From: Candidatus Woesearchaeota archaeon
GTDB lineage: Archaea > Nanobdellota > Nanobdellia > Woesearchaeales > UBA525
Assembly: GCA_013331575.1 (NCBI GenBank)
Contig: DUGD01000050.1
Location: 18,367-42,838, forward strand
Reading direction: 5' to 3'
Length of the DNA stretch: 24,472 nucleotides
The notes beneath the pieces were generated by a model. The model made no database searches, was not told the DNA's origin, and was given only the letters and a program-made list of their open reading frames with translations. The translations under genes and the position numbers were made by a program. The stretch's first letter is position 1. Each line of letters opens with the position of its first letter. This document shows, piece after piece, positions 23,139 to 24,472 of this stretch.

Positions 23139-24472
23139 TCGTAATCGCCCTCCGGTTCGCCGAACGCCTTGAATCGCGATCCGCCGCCCTCGTAGAACCG
23201 GGCGTTGAATTCGACGTAGTGCAAGCGCATCGTGTGCAAGAACGCGCCGAGCGTTCCGATAGCCAGGTTCATCGCATGGCCTGCGAAGAGCAGCACCACC
23301 CCGAGCGCTATCCATATGCCGCCGAGAGCGTAGAGGTCGCTCGCGGCGTTGTTGATGATGAACGTGAGCCATATCGATGCTATCGCGAGCGCGGCGAGGC
23401 GCGTGTAGCTGAGCGTGTTGCTGATCGTTGTCGGCAGCTCGAGCGCTCCGTGCCACCTCTGCGCGTATACGATGCCTGCTATCGAAGCGACGAGGACGCT
23501 TGCGGTGATGATGATGGGGGGTGTATCGATGCCGCCGAAGAGGGGCATGCCTCGCAGGAGTCCTATATCGACGCAAACGCATATCGCCGCGCCGACGATG
23601 AACAGCCATGACGCTTTACCGATAGCGGTCTTGACGTCGTTGGTGTTGATGATGCCGAAGAGGGTGCCTATCGTGAGGTGGATGATTCCTATCGCCGCCG
23701 CTATGGCGAATACCATGCCTATCTCCTCCGCGCGATGTAGCACGGGTGTGAGCGTCAACGCATGACCCATCGCACCGATTGTGCTCGTGCCGAACACTTC
23801 TCCGTAGAGGAGACCGAAGACGATGGTCGCGCCCGCGCTAAGCATGAGCATCTCTGTTATAGGGCGCAACGGCTTGTATTGGTGGTGGATGATCCATGCG
23901 ATGATGAGTGCCGCAACTCCGTAGCCGATGTCGCCGATGATGAATCCGAAGAGGACTGGGAATGTGATGGCTATCGCGGTAGTGGGATCTATCTCATCGT
24001 AGCGCGGCAGCGCGTAGAGCCTCAGGAGCGATTCGAACCCGCGGATCGGCCGCGGGTTATCGAGGAGTATGGGTGCGTCGATGGCGGGCGCGCGTTCGAG
24101 TAGCGCGTTGATGCCGCGTCCGTGCAGCACGTCGTCCACCGCCGAGGTCTTTTTCGCCGGGATATACCCGTCCACAATGGTGATGCGCGATGTCTGTCCG
24201 AATCGTTCTGGCGCGTTCGCCTCGATCAGCTCTCGGACGAGCTCGAGTTCAGTGTGGGTCAGGAACGCGTGGTGGTCGGCGAATGAAGAGATCTCCCGTC
24301 GCAATGCCTCGAGCCGATCATTCTTTTCGTTCAATTCTTGCAGTAATCGCGCCCGCGCGTTGTTCGGCATCCCTTCACTGCCGAGTATCGGGGTGATGTC
24401 GATGCACCGTTCACGATCGATATTGTCGGCATCGCTCGATCGGACGATGAGGACAGTCGTGTCATGCTGCTT
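23135..24472 (-). CDS. atpI: A-type ATP synthase subunit I (a), 5' end cut by window edge
   Basis: The frame is open to the window end, so 445 C-terminal residues are visible; the ATG at 24370 is internal. The first about 150 visible residues belong to the soluble stalk-contact domain, with a coiled-coil segment LLQELNEKNDRLEALRREI. Then roughly eight membrane segments follow, for example ITFPVLFGFIIGDIGYGVAALIIAW and LRLAALAIASIW-like helices. The ion-channel motif MRLHYVEFNARFYEGGG near the end holds the conserved Arg that faces the Glu of the c ring. It is the first visible gene of the operon, and upstream genes lie beyond the window. Confidence 0.93.
   Translation of the reverse strand, partial: KQHDTTVLIVRSSDADNIDRERCIDITPILGSEGMPNNARARLLQELNEKNDRLEALRREISSFADHHAFLTHTELELVRELIEANAPERFGQTSRITIVDGYIPAKKTSAVDDVLHGRGINALLERAPAIDAPILLDNPRPIRGFESLLRLYALPRYDEIDPTTAIAITFPVLFGFIIGDIGYGVAALIIAWIIHHQYKPLRPITEMLMLSAGATIVFGLLYGEVFGTSTIGAMGHALTLTPVLHRAEEIGMVFAIAAAIGIIHLTIGTLFGIINTNDVKTAIGKASWLFIVGAAICVCVDIGLLRGMPLFGGIDTPPIIITASVLVASIAGIVYAQRWHGALELPTTISNTLSYTRLAALAIASIWLTFIINNAASDLYALGGIWIALGVVLLFAGHAMNLAIGTLGAFLHTMRLHYVEFNARFYEGGGSRFKAFGEPEGDYE

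Noticed and set aside
1-24472. tRNA, rRNA or CRISPR arrays
   Set aside because: No cloverleaf with a T-arm consensus, no rRNA signature and no regularly spaced direct repeats of 23-40 bases were found by eye.

Overview
Organism. The window is archaeal. It carries both subunits of topoisomerase VI, an A-type (archaeal) ATP synthase operon in the order I-K-E-C-F-A-B-D, and promoters with TTTAAATA-like TATA boxes placed 20-25 bases before start codons, as expected for leaderless archaeal transcripts. Several proteins are short or divergent for their family (a pyruvate kinase-like barrel without its C-terminal domain, an Mrp ATPase without its CxxC). That would fit a small-genome lineage such as DPANN, but this is inference; no rRNA or tRNA is present to settle it.

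Layout. (1) 1-2862, + strand: the end of a vWA-domain protein, an unrecognised alpha/beta protein and a pyruvate kinase-like protein. A hairpin/T-run terminator follows the first gene, and four ATCGAY hexamers at exact 10-base steps precede the second. (2) 2957-8700, - strand: an HExxH metalloprotease-like protein, an Mrp/ParA-type ATPase, then a promoter driving two paralogous Ser/Thr protein kinases with C-terminal membrane segments and a small metallophosphoesterase. (3) 8701-9108: a divergent intergenic region holding a 188-bp element with 13-bp terminal inverted repeats flanked by a 9-bp near-perfect direct repeat. (4) 9109-10795, + strand: a GT-B glycosyltransferase-like gene, a 243-base region that folds into nine fully nested helices, and the C-terminal half of a PIN-domain toxin. 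(5) 10785-16157: top6A, a hypothetical gene, a complete VapBC toxin-antitoxin pair (+ strand) with an operator-like array, an RBBP9-type hydrolase, an inverted-repeat region that may be a small RNA, and top6B. (6) 16422-24472, - strand: the A-type ATP synthase operon, running off the right edge inside subunit I.

How the genes work together. The ATP synthase genes are tightly coupled: four junctions are 4-base ATGA stop/start overlaps. The two topoisomerase VI genes are separated by about 2.4 kb, and each has its own leaderless GTG-start promoter. The kinase-kinase-phosphoesterase operon looks like a signalling module. It shares a palindromic ACTA...TAGT motif upstream of its TATA box with the glycosyltransferase gene and the hypothetical gene at 12721.

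Most unusual points: a 243-base nested multi-helix element next to a truncated PIN gene; a MITE-like element; the paired membrane-anchored kinases; basic tails on ATP synthase subunits A (N-terminal) and E (C-terminal) that should both lie at the crown of the catalytic head; and a possible hidden small gene between atpI and atpK.
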